Made by a program: the position numbers and the translations under genes | Shown here: piece after piece, positions 15,884 to 24,229 of the stretch | Layout: every line of letters starts with the position of its first letter | Numbering within the stretch: position 1 is the stretch's first letter | Assembly: GCF_018614955.1 (NCBI RefSeq) | Contig: NZ_JAGGNV010000040.1 | Coordinates: 1 to 56,288 of the forward strand | Origin: Variovorax paradoxus | Lineage (GTDB): Bacteria; Pseudomonadota; Gammaproteobacteria; Burkholderiales; Burkholderiaceae_C | Direction of reading: 5' to 3' | Length of the DNA: 56,288 nucleotides | Notes under the pieces: generated by a model | The model's database searches: none | What the model saw: only the letters and a program-made list of their open reading frames with translations | What the model was told of the DNA's origin: nothing

Positions 15884-16656
15884 CACGAAACCTTTCTCGG
15901 CGAAGCTTGCTCGGGGGCGCCGTCACCGGCCTTGGTACGCTGGCACTCTCCGGGTGCGATCGCCTCGTGAACAACGCCCAGATTGACGGTCTTGCGCGCG
16001 GGACTGAGCTCCTGACGATGAAAGCCCAGCGGGCGCTACTCGCGCGGGGGAGTCTGGCGAAGGAGTTCTCCGAGGCGGACCGGTCACCCGTATTCCGAGC
16101 CAATGGGACGCGGATGCCTGGATCCGACGAATACGCGCAACTCCTTGATCGGAACTTCGCAGATTGGCGGCTCCGGGTCGACGGGCTGGTACAGAAGCCT
16201 TTGATGCTCTCGTTGGACGCCCTCATGGGCTTGCCCTCGCGCACGCAGATCACGCGTCACGACTGTGTCGAGGGATGGAGTGCGATCGCGAAGTGGCAAG
16301 GCGTGCAACTGGGTCGAGTCTTGGACGCAGCGGGCTTGGCGCCAGGCGCTCGCTATGTCGTTATGCATTGTGCCGATGAACTTGAACAGACTCTCGATGG
16401 CAGTGGACGCTACTACGAGAGCATCGATCTGATCGACGCTTGGCACCCGCAGACCATTCTGGCCTATGCGATGAACGATCGTAGGCTGCCCGTTGAACAC
16501 GGTGCCCCGCTCAGGCTTCGAGTTGAAAGACAGCTTGGCTACAAGCATGCGAAGTACCTAATGCGACTCGAGGTGGTGTCGAGCTTCGATCGCTTCTGGG
16601 GAGGCAAGGGAGGCTACTGGGAAGCCCGCGGGTACGAGTGGTATGCCGGTATCTGA
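15880..16656 (+). CDS. Tat-exported molybdopterin-dependent oxidoreductase (YedY/MsrP-like fold)
   Basis: A 258-residue protein with a Tat-type leader (RRSLLGGAVTGLGTLALSGC); C26 also fits a lipobox. The Mo-binding domain shows TRHDCVEGWSAIAKWQGV, where Cys129 would ligate molybdenum, and HGAPLRLRVERQLGYKHAKY near the end. Sulfite-oxidase/YedY family enzymes reduce or oxidise S- or N-oxides; MsrP repairs oxidised methionine in the periplasm. It overlaps the cytochrome b gene (ATGA). The adjacent HprRS-like regulators support an oxidant-repair role, but the sequence does not fix the substrate. Confidence 0.88.
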   Translation: MTRNLSRRSLLGGAVTGLGTLALSGCDRLVNNAQIDGLARGTELLTMKAQRALLARGSLAKEFSEADRSPVFRANGTRMPGSDEYAQLLDRNFADWRLRVDGLVQKPLMLSLDALMGLPSRTQITRHDCVEGWSAIAKWQGVQLGRVLDAAGLAPGARYVVMHCADELEQTLDGSGRYYESIDLIDAWHPQTILAYAMNDRRLPVEHGAPLRLRVERQLGYKHAKYLMRLEVVSSFDRFWGGKGGYWEARGYEWYAGI

Positions 16657-16759
16657 GCGTCAGCATTGCCCCGGCTGCAGTTCCCTCGACCAAGGTTGTC
16701 GGCGAGCTGAGCCTTCCAGCCTGACACGCGAGACAACGCCAATAGTCGATGGGACGAGG

Positions 16760-16789
16760 AGGGCCGTCCTACAAGAAGATCGGCCCTTT
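16760..16789 (+). terminator. Possible terminator after the molybdenum-enzyme operon
   Basis: AGGGCCG at 16760-16766 pairs with CGGCCCT at 16781-16787, with a 14-base loop and then TTCC. The T-run is weak, so this is tentative. Confidence 0.35.
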
Positions 16790-17067
16790 CCCCGGTCTAT
16801 TCGGGAAAGTGGAACCTTTGGCGCACTTGCCGACCTCGCAACACGCGAAAGGACTCTCCAAACATGCACGAGCTGCTTCTACTCGGTTGAACCGAGCTTG
16901 TTGCCTCGTCACCAACAGTAGTCGTCTAGTCACCGACCTCGCTGTCGCCGACCTCTTGATCGAGGCGGCGCGCCGGGTCGTCGAGAGGGGATCACGAAAC
17001 CGGGTGCACTGAATCTGCATACGCGATAGTGCGCATCAATCAATCAACAACACGAGAACCAACTTTC
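16790..17067. other. Intergenic region without recognisable gene
   Basis: Short frames on both strands lack recognisable domains or ribosome sites. It presumably carries the promoter of the DUF308 gene. Confidence 0.4.
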
Positions 17068-17646
17068 ATGTCTACAACATTTGATCTCCCCGATGCCAAC
17101 CAAGAAAAGTGGCTGAAGCGCTACTACTATTTGCGCGCCTTGTTCTCGATAGTTTGGGTAACCGCTGCTTTCGCGGTCGGCACCAAAGTGCCTGCAATTG
17201 CGGGGCTGCTGCTACTTGTCTATCCCGCATGGGACGCGACCGCCAACTGGATCGATGCGACCCGCAGCGGCGGCCTCGCGAAGAATCGCACGCAACGCAT
17301 CAATGTCTGGGTGAGCGGCGTTGCGACGGTGGCGGTACTTGTCGCATTGAGTTCCGGAATGAGTGCCGTGATCGCGGTCGTCGGCGCATGGGCCATCGCT
17401 TCCGGCCTGCTTCAACTAAGCACGGCGGTTCGGCGATGGAAAAGCCACGGTGCGCAGTGGGCGATGATCCTGAGCGGGGCCCAATCCGCTCTGGCAGGTG
17501 GCTTCTTCATTGCCCAGTCACGAATGGAGACGCCTCCCTCCATCGCGAACGTGGCCGGCTATGCGGGGTTCGGTGCGCTTTACTTCCTGATTTCGGGCGT
17601 CTGGCTGACGGTGCGTCACATGCGGAACAAGCAGCCGGCGATTTGA
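17068..17646 (+). CDS. DUF308-type membrane protein (HdeD-like)
   Basis: A 192-residue membrane protein with about six hydrophobic helices (for example YYYLRALFSIVWVTAAFAVG, IAGLLLLVYPAWDATANWI, NVWVSGVATVAVLVALSSGM, SAVIAVVGAWAIASGLLQLS, QWAMILSGAQSALAGGFFIA and GFGALYFLISGVWLTVRHM). The LxxRxxWxSxGxQWxMxLSGxxS pattern (LSTAVRRWKSHGAQWAMILS) is typical of DUF308/HdeD proteins, which are linked to acid stress in enterobacteria but uncharacterised elsewhere. The start at 17068 was taken because the cytoplasmic N-terminus then directly precedes the first helix. It appears to be a single transcription unit. Confidence 0.8.
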   Translation: MSTTFDLPDANQEKWLKRYYYLRALFSIVWVTAAFAVGTKVPAIAGLLLLVYPAWDATANWIDATRSGGLAKNRTQRINVWVSGVATVAVLVALSSGMSAVIAVVGAWAIASGLLQLSTAVRRWKSHGAQWAMILSGAQSALAGGFFIAQSRMETPPSIANVAGYAGFGALYFLISGVWLTVRHMRNKQPAI

Positions 17647-17730
17647 GGCGGAGCTCAGCCCCACGCAACGAATCGATTGGCCCGAGCATCCAGGACAGAG
17701 ATTGATCATCGGCACAGATGGTCCTCCCGC

Positions 17731-17862
17731 AAATCGAGTCCATCTCCCGCGCCAGCAAAAGCGCTCGTTCTTCGACGATAGAAGTGACGGTAAAGTACGA
17801 TGTCCAGATCCAAAAAATCAAGCATTCATGCGGGTTGCCGGCCTCCGGAAATCATTGAGCGG
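17731..17862 (+). repeat. Left copy of a ~130-bp direct repeat flanking a catabolic island
   Basis: Starts AAATCGAGTCCATCTCCCGC and matches 37633-37762 in the same orientation. The first ~67 bases differ at about three positions; over the whole length identity is about 85 percent. No conserved frame is shared, so it is not a decayed gene in an obvious way. Confidence 0.85.
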
Positions 17863-17960
17863 AACAGGGCACCGCAGTGCATTCTGGCGAAGCAGAGCGT
17901 TGTCGTTAACCGCTCATAGAGCCCAACGTCCACCAAGACCATTGGTTCGGTGTCGACGAT

Positions 17961-18845
17961 TCATACGACTTCCGAGAGCCAGCGCCTGAAAGCTGCCAGC
18001 GCCTTCGACTCAGCTCGATCCTCGGGCCAGACGAAGTAGTAGGTGTGCGCCTTCCGGTCAAGAACGAAGTCAAACGGCGTTATTAGCACGCCGGCTGCGA
18101 GCTCTCGCTCCACAAATGCTTTCTGCGCAATGGCAACGCCATGACCTTCAGCTGCGGCTTGGTACGCCAAAAGCGAAGTCTCATACTTCATGCCTCGATA
18201 CCCATTGACGCGTTTTGCGCCGCATGCTTGCAGCCAGAGTTGCCAGTCATCGGGTCGAGCCATCGAATGCAGCAGCGTCTCATTGTTGAGATCTTCGGGG
18301 TCGCGCAGGCGCTTGAATCCCGCCGCATTGCGCGGTGCCGTCACCGGCACAAGTTCGTTCGCCACAAGCCGCTGAACCTTTGTCCTCGGCCATTGGCCAT
18401 CACCAAGCTCGACACCTGCCTCAATATCCTCGCGATCGAAGCGCAACGGTGCTGGAGATGTCGATAGCTGCACGTCAATGTCCGGATGTTCGCGATGAAA
18501 CGAGGCCAAACGTGGAATCAACCACTTGACCGCGAACGTCGCAGGCGACCTCATTTTCAGCGAATGGCGGCGAAAGCTTCCCCCCATGACGATATTTGTG
18601 GCGTCGCGCAGCGCACTGAACATGGGGGTGACGTCGGAGAGAAAGCGCGCGCCCGCGATCGTCAGTTCGAGCCCGCCTGGAATCCGCTTGAAAAGCTTGA
18701 CACCCAGAAACCGCTCGAGTGTCTTTATCTGCCGGCTGACGGCGGCCGGAGTGACGAACAGTTCCGTCGCAGCATTCGAGACGCTCAGCAGCCGCCCCGT
18801 TGCTTCGAAGCACTTCAGCGGGTTCAACGGCGGTAGCGGATCCAT
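17961..18845 (-). CDS. LysR-family regulator (GcvA-like)
   Basis: A 294-residue LysR protein. The winged helix-turn-helix (LKCFEATGRLLSVSNAATEL, FVTPAAVSRQIKTLERFLGV) and the effector domain (KWLIPRLASFHREHPDIDVQ and later strands to the C-terminus) are complete. The WLxPRLxxFxxxHPDI pattern is typical of the GcvA subgroup. The ATG at 18845 (MDPLPPLNPL) fits family starts; an upstream in-frame ATG at 18875 would add ten atypical residues. It is transcribed divergently from the CoA-transferase/enoyl-CoA hydratase genes and probably controls them through the shared 140-bp region. Confidence 0.9.
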   Translation of the reverse strand: MDPLPPLNPLKCFEATGRLLSVSNAATELFVTPAAVSRQIKTLERFLGVKLFKRIPGGLELTIAGARFLSDVTPMFSALRDATNIVMGGSFRRHSLKMRSPATFAVKWLIPRLASFHREHPDIDVQLSTSPAPLRFDREDIEAGVELGDGQWPRTKVQRLVANELVPVTAPRNAAGFKRLRDPEDLNNETLLHSMARPDDWQLWLQACGAKRVNGYRGMKYETSLLAYQAAAEGHGVAIAQKAFVERELAAGVLITPFDFVLDRKAHTYYFVWPEDRAESKALAAFRRWLSEVV

Positions 18846-18890
18846 GATCCGCCAAGCATTCCACCCGGTTAACAAAAAGTCAAATACGAG

Positions 18891-18903
18891 CGACGAAATG
18901 TCG
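18891..18903. promoter_or_regulatory. Inverted repeat in the LysR/CoA-transferase divergent region
   Basis: CGACGAAATGTCG has 4-bp arms (CGAC/GTCG) around GAAAT, placed between the divergent starts, as expected for a LysR binding box. Short arms keep confidence modest. Confidence 0.35.
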
Positions 18904-18986
18904 TTTGCGGGCCTCGGCGCGGGATCCTAAGCTCATGTCAATTCAGAAGCCCAGTAACTTGGCCGCGAGGCTCAGGACGATAAACC

Positions 18987-20261
18987 ATGCTACGAGACAC
19001 GCTTCAGGGGATTCGCGTCATCGATTTTTCCCATGTAGTGGCAGGCCCTGTGTGCGGGATGATGCTTGGCGACATGGGCGCTAACGTGGTGAAGGTGGAG
19101 TCACCTGATGGCGAACTCGGCCGCGCCATTGGGCCGCCCTGGCTCAACGGAGAGAGCGTTGTTTCCCTTAGTGTCAACCGCAACAAGCGCGGATTGGCTG
19201 TGGACCTGCGCCACCAGGGCGCGCGCGAAGCCGTCATGAAGATGGCAGCATGCGCGCATGTGATCGTCGAAAGTTTCCGGCCCGGCGTCATGGCGCGCTT
19301 GGGCTTGGATTACGCTGCAGTGGCAAAGCTGAACCCGGGCGTCGTCTACTGCTCGATATCAGCTTATGGGCAATCGGGAGCGCAGCGCCACATGCCGGGC
19401 GTCGATGGCGTCATCCAGGCCGCTACCGGACTGATGAGTTCCCTGGGTACGGCAGGTTCGCCCCCGTCGAAGGTGCCGGTGCCGATCGCCGACATGGCGA
19501 CCGGATATCTCGCGACGATTGGCATCCTCGCGGCGCTGCGTAAGGCGGAGCGCACGGGGCAGGGGCAGCACATCGATATTAGCCTCTACAACGCCACGCT
19601 GATGCTCCAGCAGGTCGGCCTCGCATTTTTCCTCGCAAGCGGGGACGAGCCGCAGAAAGCAGGCAGCGCGGCGCCTTATGCCTCGCCGAACGAAGCCTTC
19701 CCGACATCGGATGGATGGGTGATGGTCGCGGCCTATCAGCCTGAGCGCTGGCGCCGCCTCTGCAAGTTGCTGCGGCGCCCCGAGCTTCTCGAAGACCAAC
19801 GCTTCGTATCGAATTCGCAGCGCGTGTACAACCGCGCAGCACTCAACGAGTTGCTGTCGGGATCATTCAAGTTGCAGTCCACCCACAGCTGGATGGAGCA
19901 ACTCGAAGCGGTCGACATCCTCTGTGCGCCGATCGCGAGTTATGGCGAAGTGACCCGCTCGCTGCAATACCGCCACAGCGGCGTTGAAACCAGCGTAGTC
20001 CATCCTGTAGCGGGCATCGTACGCATGCCCGGATTTGCGCTGGGCGACGCAGAGAGCTGCAGTGCGCCCTACATGCCGCCGCCAAGGGTGGGTGAGCACT
20101 CCACCCACATCCTGAGCGAATACGGCCTCACGGCCAACGAGATCGCGGCGCTCGTTTCTTGCGGGGCAGTCAGCCAAGCTGCCGCCATGCACAGCGATGC
20201 CCCGAGCGAGTCTTCTTCCTCATCTCAAACATTGGCCTTTGGGCCCGCAATCGTCAAATGA
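18987..20261 (+). CDS. CaiB/BaiF family (class III) CoA-transferase
   Basis: A 424-residue family III CoA-transferase. The N-terminus LQGIRVIDFSHVVAGPVCGM, the NKRGLAVDLR segment and the catalytic Asp140 in PGVDGVIQAATG are visible. DIS-type HIDISLYNATLML and the C-terminal VRMPGFALGDA and PPRVGEHSTHIL regions are all present. These enzymes move CoA between acyl-CoA (often succinyl-CoA) and a carboxylate through an aspartyl-CoA intermediate. The gene overlaps an enoyl-CoA hydratase by four bases, so the pair likely activates and then hydrates or isomerises one carboxylic acid. A Ser-rich tail of about 25 residues (SDAPSESSSSSQTLAFGP) is unusual. Confidence 0.92.
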   Translation: MLRDTLQGIRVIDFSHVVAGPVCGMMLGDMGANVVKVESPDGELGRAIGPPWLNGESVVSLSVNRNKRGLAVDLRHQGAREAVMKMAACAHVIVESFRPGVMARLGLDYAAVAKLNPGVVYCSISAYGQSGAQRHMPGVDGVIQAATGLMSSLGTAGSPPSKVPVPIADMATGYLATIGILAALRKAERTGQGQHIDISLYNATLMLQQVGLAFFLASGDEPQKAGSAAPYASPNEAFPTSDGWVMVAAYQPERWRRLCKLLRRPELLEDQRFVSNSQRVYNRAALNELLSGSFKLQSTHSWMEQLEAVDILCAPIASYGEVTRSLQYRHSGVETSVVHPVAGIVRMPGFALGDAESCSAPYMPPPRVGEHSTHILSEYGLTANEIAALVSCGAVSQAAAMHSDAPSESSSSSQTLAFGPAIVK

Positions 20262-21055
20262 CTGACAACACCCCCTCTCTTGCGCTCGTACGTACTGAAA
20301 AATCTGGCGCCGTCTTGAACGTCGTGCTCGACGCCCCGGCAAAGGGCAACGCGATGACTGTCGCCATGACGGAGCAACTCGCTGACGTGCTCGAGCGTAC
20401 AGCCGTTGATAAGTCGGTGCATTGCATGGTCATTCGGAGTTCTGGAAAGCATTTTTGCACCGGCGGCAACGTCAAGGACATGCGCGAAGGTAGCGACCTG
20501 ATGGCCGGTTCTGTCGCGGACGTACGCGAAAGGTTGCAAGCGACACTGCATCGCCTGACGCGCGCATTGGCGACCATTGAGATCCCGACCATTGCTGAAG
20601 TCAACGGCATGGCGATCGGCGCCGGATGCGACCTCGCATTGATGTGCGACATCCGCATCGCGGGAGACCGCGCGCAGTTCGCTGAAAGCTTCTTGCGCCT
20701 AGGCCTGGTATCGGGCATTGGCGGCGCCTGGTTCCTCACGCGTCTTGTCGGTCCGGCCAGGGCCATGGAGATGACCTTGACCAGTGAATTCATCGACGCC
20801 AAGGAGGCGCTCGCGCACGGCATTGTCTCGCGCGTGGTGCCCCAAGAGAGCTTGGCGGATGAGGTCGCGGCGCTCGCAGAAAGGGTCGCGTCGGCACCGC
20901 CCATGGCATTGCGCATGGCTAAGCGACTCGTGCGTGAATCCGCACGAAGCGAGCTCCCAGCCGCCCTGGAGATGGCTGCATCGATGCAAGCAATTTTGCT
21001 TTGCGGTGAAGAGCACAAGGCCACTGTGACCGCATTCCTAGCGAATGCCCGCTGA
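20258..21055 (+). CDS. Enoyl-CoA hydratase/isomerase family protein
   Basis: A 265-residue crotonase-fold enzyme. The two oxyanion-hole segments are visible: KHFCTGGNVKDM and EVNGMAIGAGCDLALMCDIR. A trimerisation-type C-terminus (LRMAKRLVRESARSELPAAL) is present. In the second active-site loop, SFLRLGLVSGIGG, the Glu pair of classic hydratases is not obvious, so isomerase, hydrolase or other crotonase chemistry is possible. The start overlaps the CoA-transferase stop (ATGA), indicating an operon and a shared pathway. The open frame upstream of 20258 is CoA-transferase DNA. Confidence 0.9.
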   Translation: MTDNTPSLALVRTEKSGAVLNVVLDAPAKGNAMTVAMTEQLADVLERTAVDKSVHCMVIRSSGKHFCTGGNVKDMREGSDLMAGSVADVRERLQATLHRLTRALATIEIPTIAEVNGMAIGAGCDLALMCDIRIAGDRAQFAESFLRLGLVSGIGGAWFLTRLVGPARAMEMTLTSEFIDAKEALAHGIVSRVVPQESLADEVAALAERVASAPPMALRMAKRLVRESARSELPAALEMAASMQAILLCGEEHKATVTAFLANAR

Positions 21056-21096
21056 GCGACTGCCGCTAGTCATCGGCACTAGAAGTTGCTGTACTT

Positions 21097-21351
21097 ATGA
21101 ATACGCCACACATCCATGACCCGGAAGGAAGCGACTGCTTCCTCAGTTTGGTCGCCTTCAAATGGCTGATGGCTGGCATCGGCTGGTGGGTCGATCTGCC
21201 GCGCCTGCAGAGCGACAAGGCCTACATGGACAAATGCCTGCAACGCGCGCTGAGGAGTGAGTCAAAGTTGTTGCAGAAGCGCAGTGTCGAAATGCTTGGC
21301 TTACGGAACGGCTCGGACGCGCATGCGACGCTGCCATTGCCGTCTGGATAA
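21097..21351 (+). CDS. Small hypothetical protein
   Basis: An 84-residue frame between the hydratase and the Bug receptor on the same strand. A central hydrophobic stretch with paired tryptophans (LVAFKWLMAGIGWWVDLPRL) is followed by a charged amphipathic helix (YMDKCLQRALRSESKLLQKR). Its composition and tidy position in the operon suggest a real gene; a short protein that associates with the membrane or a partner is possible. I do not recognise a named family. Confidence 0.55.
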   Translation: MNTPHIHDPEGSDCFLSLVAFKWLMAGIGWWVDLPRLQSDKAYMDKCLQRALRSESKLLQKRSVEMLGLRNGSDAHATLPLPSG

Positions 21352-21417
21352 GTACATAGCTGCTTGGCGCACCACACTAGAGCGGCATCCTGTATCAAAC
21401 CTACAAAGGAGACAATC

Positions 21418-22386
21418 ATGAAGATCTATCGAAGGGTCGCCATCGCCCTGGCGATCGTTGGTCCGGCCGCAATTGCTGCGGCTCAGTCGGTCCGCTTTCC
21501 CGAGAAACCCGTAACGTTCATCGTGCCATTTGCGGCCGGCAGCGCGACCGACCAGTTGGCGCGTGCGCTCGGAGTTGCCTTCACGGAAAAGACGGGGCAG
21601 GCAGTCATCGTTGATAACCGCGGTGGTGCGGGTGGGCTCATCGCGGCGCAAGCTGCCGCGCGTGCCGCAGCGGACGGCTATACCGTCCTGATTACCACCA
21701 ATACAACGCAGGTTGCCAACCCTTACCTCTACCACAAGCTTCCGTATGACCCAGTGGCCGACTTCGCGCCACTGACCGCATTGGGTCGCGGCGGACAGGT
21801 GTTGGTCGTGCCCGCCGCTTCTCCCTACAACTCCGTGGCCGACGTGGTTGCCAAGGCGCGCTCCCAACCCGGCAAGCTGTCGTACGGCGCAGGAAACTCG
21901 TCAAGTCGCATCGCTGGCGAGATGCTCAAGCAACTCAGCCAGACGGACATTCTCTATGTGCCTTATAAGAGCAACCCGCAGGCTCTGACCGACCTGCTCG
22001 GTGGTCAGATTGACCTCATGGTGATTGATACCGTCACTGGCATGCCGCAGATCGAGTCGGGAAAACTGCGCGCGCTGGGCGCCTCGACCCAGCGACGACT
22101 GAACGTCTTGCCCAAGGTGCCCACGCTTGACGAAGCGGGGGTCAAAGGCTACGACATCGGGTACTGGTTCGCAGCCTACGCGCCCGCGAAGACGTCGACC
22201 GTGGTGACTGCTCGGTTGCGTCAGTTGCTCGTCGACGCGGTACACAGCCCGCACGCCAAGGCCTTCTTCGACAACACAGGTATCGATCCGTGGACCACCA
22301 CCTCGGAAGAGTTGGTCTGGTTTCAGGCGGTGGAAGCCAGGAAGTGGAGCAAGGTGATCAAAGCGGCAAACATTGAGCCGGAATGA
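21418..22386 (+). CDS. Bug-family periplasmic receptor (TTT substrate-binding protein)
   Basis: A 322-residue tripartite tricarboxylate receptor. It has a signal peptide (MKIYRRVAIALAIVGPAAIA ending AAAQS), the first-domain motif FIVPFAAGSATDQLARALG, VDNRGGAGGLIAA, and the second-domain DLLGGQIDLMVIDT and KVPTLDEAGVKGYD. Bug proteins bind carboxylates and usually feed TctAB-type membrane components, none of which is in this window. A ribosome site (aaaggag) precedes the ATG at 21418. It closes the LysR-controlled operon; an IS4 element is inserted 18 bases after its stop. Confidence 0.92.
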   Translation: MKIYRRVAIALAIVGPAAIAAAQSVRFPEKPVTFIVPFAAGSATDQLARALGVAFTEKTGQAVIVDNRGGAGGLIAAQAAARAAADGYTVLITTNTTQVANPYLYHKLPYDPVADFAPLTALGRGGQVLVVPAASPYNSVADVVAKARSQPGKLSYGAGNSSSRIAGEMLKQLSQTDILYVPYKSNPQALTDLLGGQIDLMVIDTVTGMPQIESGKLRALGASTQRRLNVLPKVPTLDEAGVKGYDIGYWFAAYAPAKTSTVVTARLRQLLVDAVHSPHAKAFFDNTGIDPWTTTSEELVWFQAVEARKWSKVIKAANIEPE

Positions 22387-22396
22387 ATGACGGTCG

Positions 22397-22404
22397 GCGC
22401 TGAT
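22397..22404 (+). repeat. Target-site duplication, left (GCGCTGAT)
   Basis: GCGCTGAT lies directly before the left inverted repeat and is repeated exactly at 23971-23978. Confidence 0.85.
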
Positions 22405-23970
22405 CCAATACTGTTCGATTAGAGCTAATCTAGCTACAATCACCGTCGTGGCAACTCGGCGACGGACGGGACATGGCACGAACAAAGGCGGTGCTGGGCG
22501 CGGGCGCCCGGTTGAGTGATTTCTTGGCGGCCAGTTTGCTGGCCCGGGTGGTGCCCGCCGATGTCGTGCACGCTGTTCTGGACGAGCACGGTTGCAACAG
22601 TCAACGCATTCGCAGCTTTCCAGCGGTGGCCGGGGTGTACTACTGCATCGCCTTGAGCCTGTATCCCGAGGCGGCCTACGAAGAGGTCTTCGCCGTCGTC
22701 TCCCAGGGGCTGGCCTGGGCCAGTGGAGCCGCGCAGCCTGCGCTTGTTGCCAAATCCTCCATCAGCTCGTTGCGCAGCCGCATCGGCTCGGCTCCTTTGA
22801 GTGACTTGGTCAAACGCTGCTGCGTGCCTCTGGCCAACGCTCGGGATCATCCGCAAGCTTTCTTTGCCGACCTGCGACTCGTGGCGATTGACGGCAGCAC
22901 GTTCGAGCTTCCTGATGAGGCCGACAACGCCCGGGTTTTCGGCTACCCGAACAGCAGTGCCGTCACCGCCGGTCATGCCGGCTTCCCACAGGCTCGCTGC
23001 GCCGTATTGATCGAGTGCGCTACGCACGCCATCCTCGGCGCCAACATCGGGGCCTTTTGCGACGGCGAACGAGGGCTCTCGGCCGCGTTGCTGCCGCGTC
23101 TCGAGCCGGGCATGCTCTGCATGGCCGACCGAGGTTTCAACTCGTTTGAGCACTGGCGCCAGGCCAAGGCCGCGGGAGCAGACTTGCTATGGCGATGCGG
23201 GAGCACCTGGAAGATGCCGGTCCAACGCGTGCTCGACGATGGGTCGTTCCTCAGTGTCATCCGTCCCAGCCATGTCACCCAAGCGGAGGCTGACCGGCAG
23301 GCCATCACGGTGCGCGTGATCGACTATGAGTTGCCGGGCTTGGACGACGCGCAGCCGCGCTACCGTCTCCTGACAACGTTGTTGGATCCGCAGCTGGCGC
23401 CCGCCATGGAGCTGGCGGCGGTGTATCACCAGCGCTGGGAGATAGAGTCCGTGTTCGATGAACTCAAGACGCATTTGCGGCAGAGCCGGCGCGTGCTTCG
23501 AAGTAAGACACCGGAGCTGGTGCGACAAGAGTTCTATGGCTGGGTGCTCGCGCACTACTCGGTGAGATGGCTATTGCACCAAGGAGCCTCCAGCCATCGA
23601 ATACCTCACGCCGAGTTATCCTTCAAAGGACACGTGGATCTACTCAGGCGTACGCAGCCCCACTCCGGGGCCTTTCCCCCCAGCGAGGCCCATAAAAAGA
23701 CGACGCTGGTTCCGTGAATTGCTACTGGCCAGTGGCGGCATCCGCGCAACGAGGACCATCAATCGACGCTCCCCGCGCATGGTCAAACGCCGCACATCAC
23801 CGTACTCGGGTCATAGCCGCAACCTCGCGACTCGCGTTCCTGTCTGCTTCACGCCCTGCGGGTTCTCCGGGCCACCAGGTGCACCTTTGCCAAAGGCCAA
23901 GCGATCACGTCCGTCGCCATGGTCACCAACAAATCCCGGAGGAGGATTTGCAATTTAAACGAACAGTATT
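22405..23970 (+). mobile_element. IS4-family insertion sequence, complete ends
   Basis: A 1566-bp element. The inverted repeats CCAATACTGTTCG (22405-22417) and CGAACAGTATTGG (23958-23970) match perfectly and are bracketed by the 8-bp duplication GCGCTGAT. It encodes one IS4-type transposase with a late frameshift. The intact duplication indicates a fairly recent single insertion just downstream of a Bug gene. Confidence 0.9.
22473..23717 (+). CDS. IS4-family transposase, with a frameshift near the C-terminus
   Basis: The main frame is 414 residues. The DDE core is intact: first Asp in LVAIDGSTFELPDE, second in LCMADRGFNSFEHW, and Glu in YHQRWEIESVFDELKTHL (the YREK-like signature of IS4 elements). 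The end appears shifted: after a run of six C at 23676-23681 the normal continuation (ARPIKRRRWFRELLLASGGI through RMVKRRTSPYSGHSRNLATR) is found in another frame and runs to 23958, close to the right inverted repeat. The element may be inactive, or it may use slippage on the C-run to make the full-length protein. Confidence 0.88.
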   Translation: MARTKAVLGAGARLSDFLAASLLARVVPADVVHAVLDEHGCNSQRIRSFPAVAGVYYCIALSLYPEAAYEEVFAVVSQGLAWASGAAQPALVAKSSISSLRSRIGSAPLSDLVKRCCVPLANARDHPQAFFADLRLVAIDGSTFELPDEADNARVFGYPNSSAVTAGHAGFPQARCAVLIECATHAILGANIGAFCDGERGLSAALLPRLEPGMLCMADRGFNSFEHWRQAKAAGADLLWRCGSTWKMPVQRVLDDGSFLSVIRPSHVTQAEADRQAITVRVIDYELPGLDDAQPRYRLLTTLLDPQLAPAMELAAVYHQRWEIESVFDELKTHLRQSRRVLRSKTPELVRQEFYGWVLAHYSVRWLLHQGASSHRIPHAELSFKGHVDLLRRTQPHSGAFPPSEAHKKTTLVP

Positions 23971-23978
23971 GGGCGCTG
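23971..23978 (+). repeat. Target-site duplication, right (GCGCTGAT)
   Basis: Exact copy of 22397-22404 immediately outside the right inverted repeat. Confidence 0.85.
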
Positions 23979-24229
23979 ATCGCTCGTTGCTCACTGCGGT
24001 TCGTGCAGCGTCGTCGCCTGATACAGGGAGCGACGTTGCAGCTGTCTGTGCCGCAGGAGCCTCGCCCCTCGACCGCGAAGAAAACGCTCCATGCAATGTG
24101 ATCAAGCTCGAGTCGTGCGCAGGCGTGACTTCAACGGTGCGTGGGCGACGCAGCCAGATCTTGGCCACGCGACTGCTCGCTCAAGGCGAGCCGCATAGGG
24201 CAGGTCTTCCGATTCCGGTCGTGTCGCGC

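Noticed and set aside
23979..24229. Plus-strand frame downstream of the IS4 element
   Set aside because: The frame is carried over from the IS and shows no domain; the 250-bp stretch looks like spacer.
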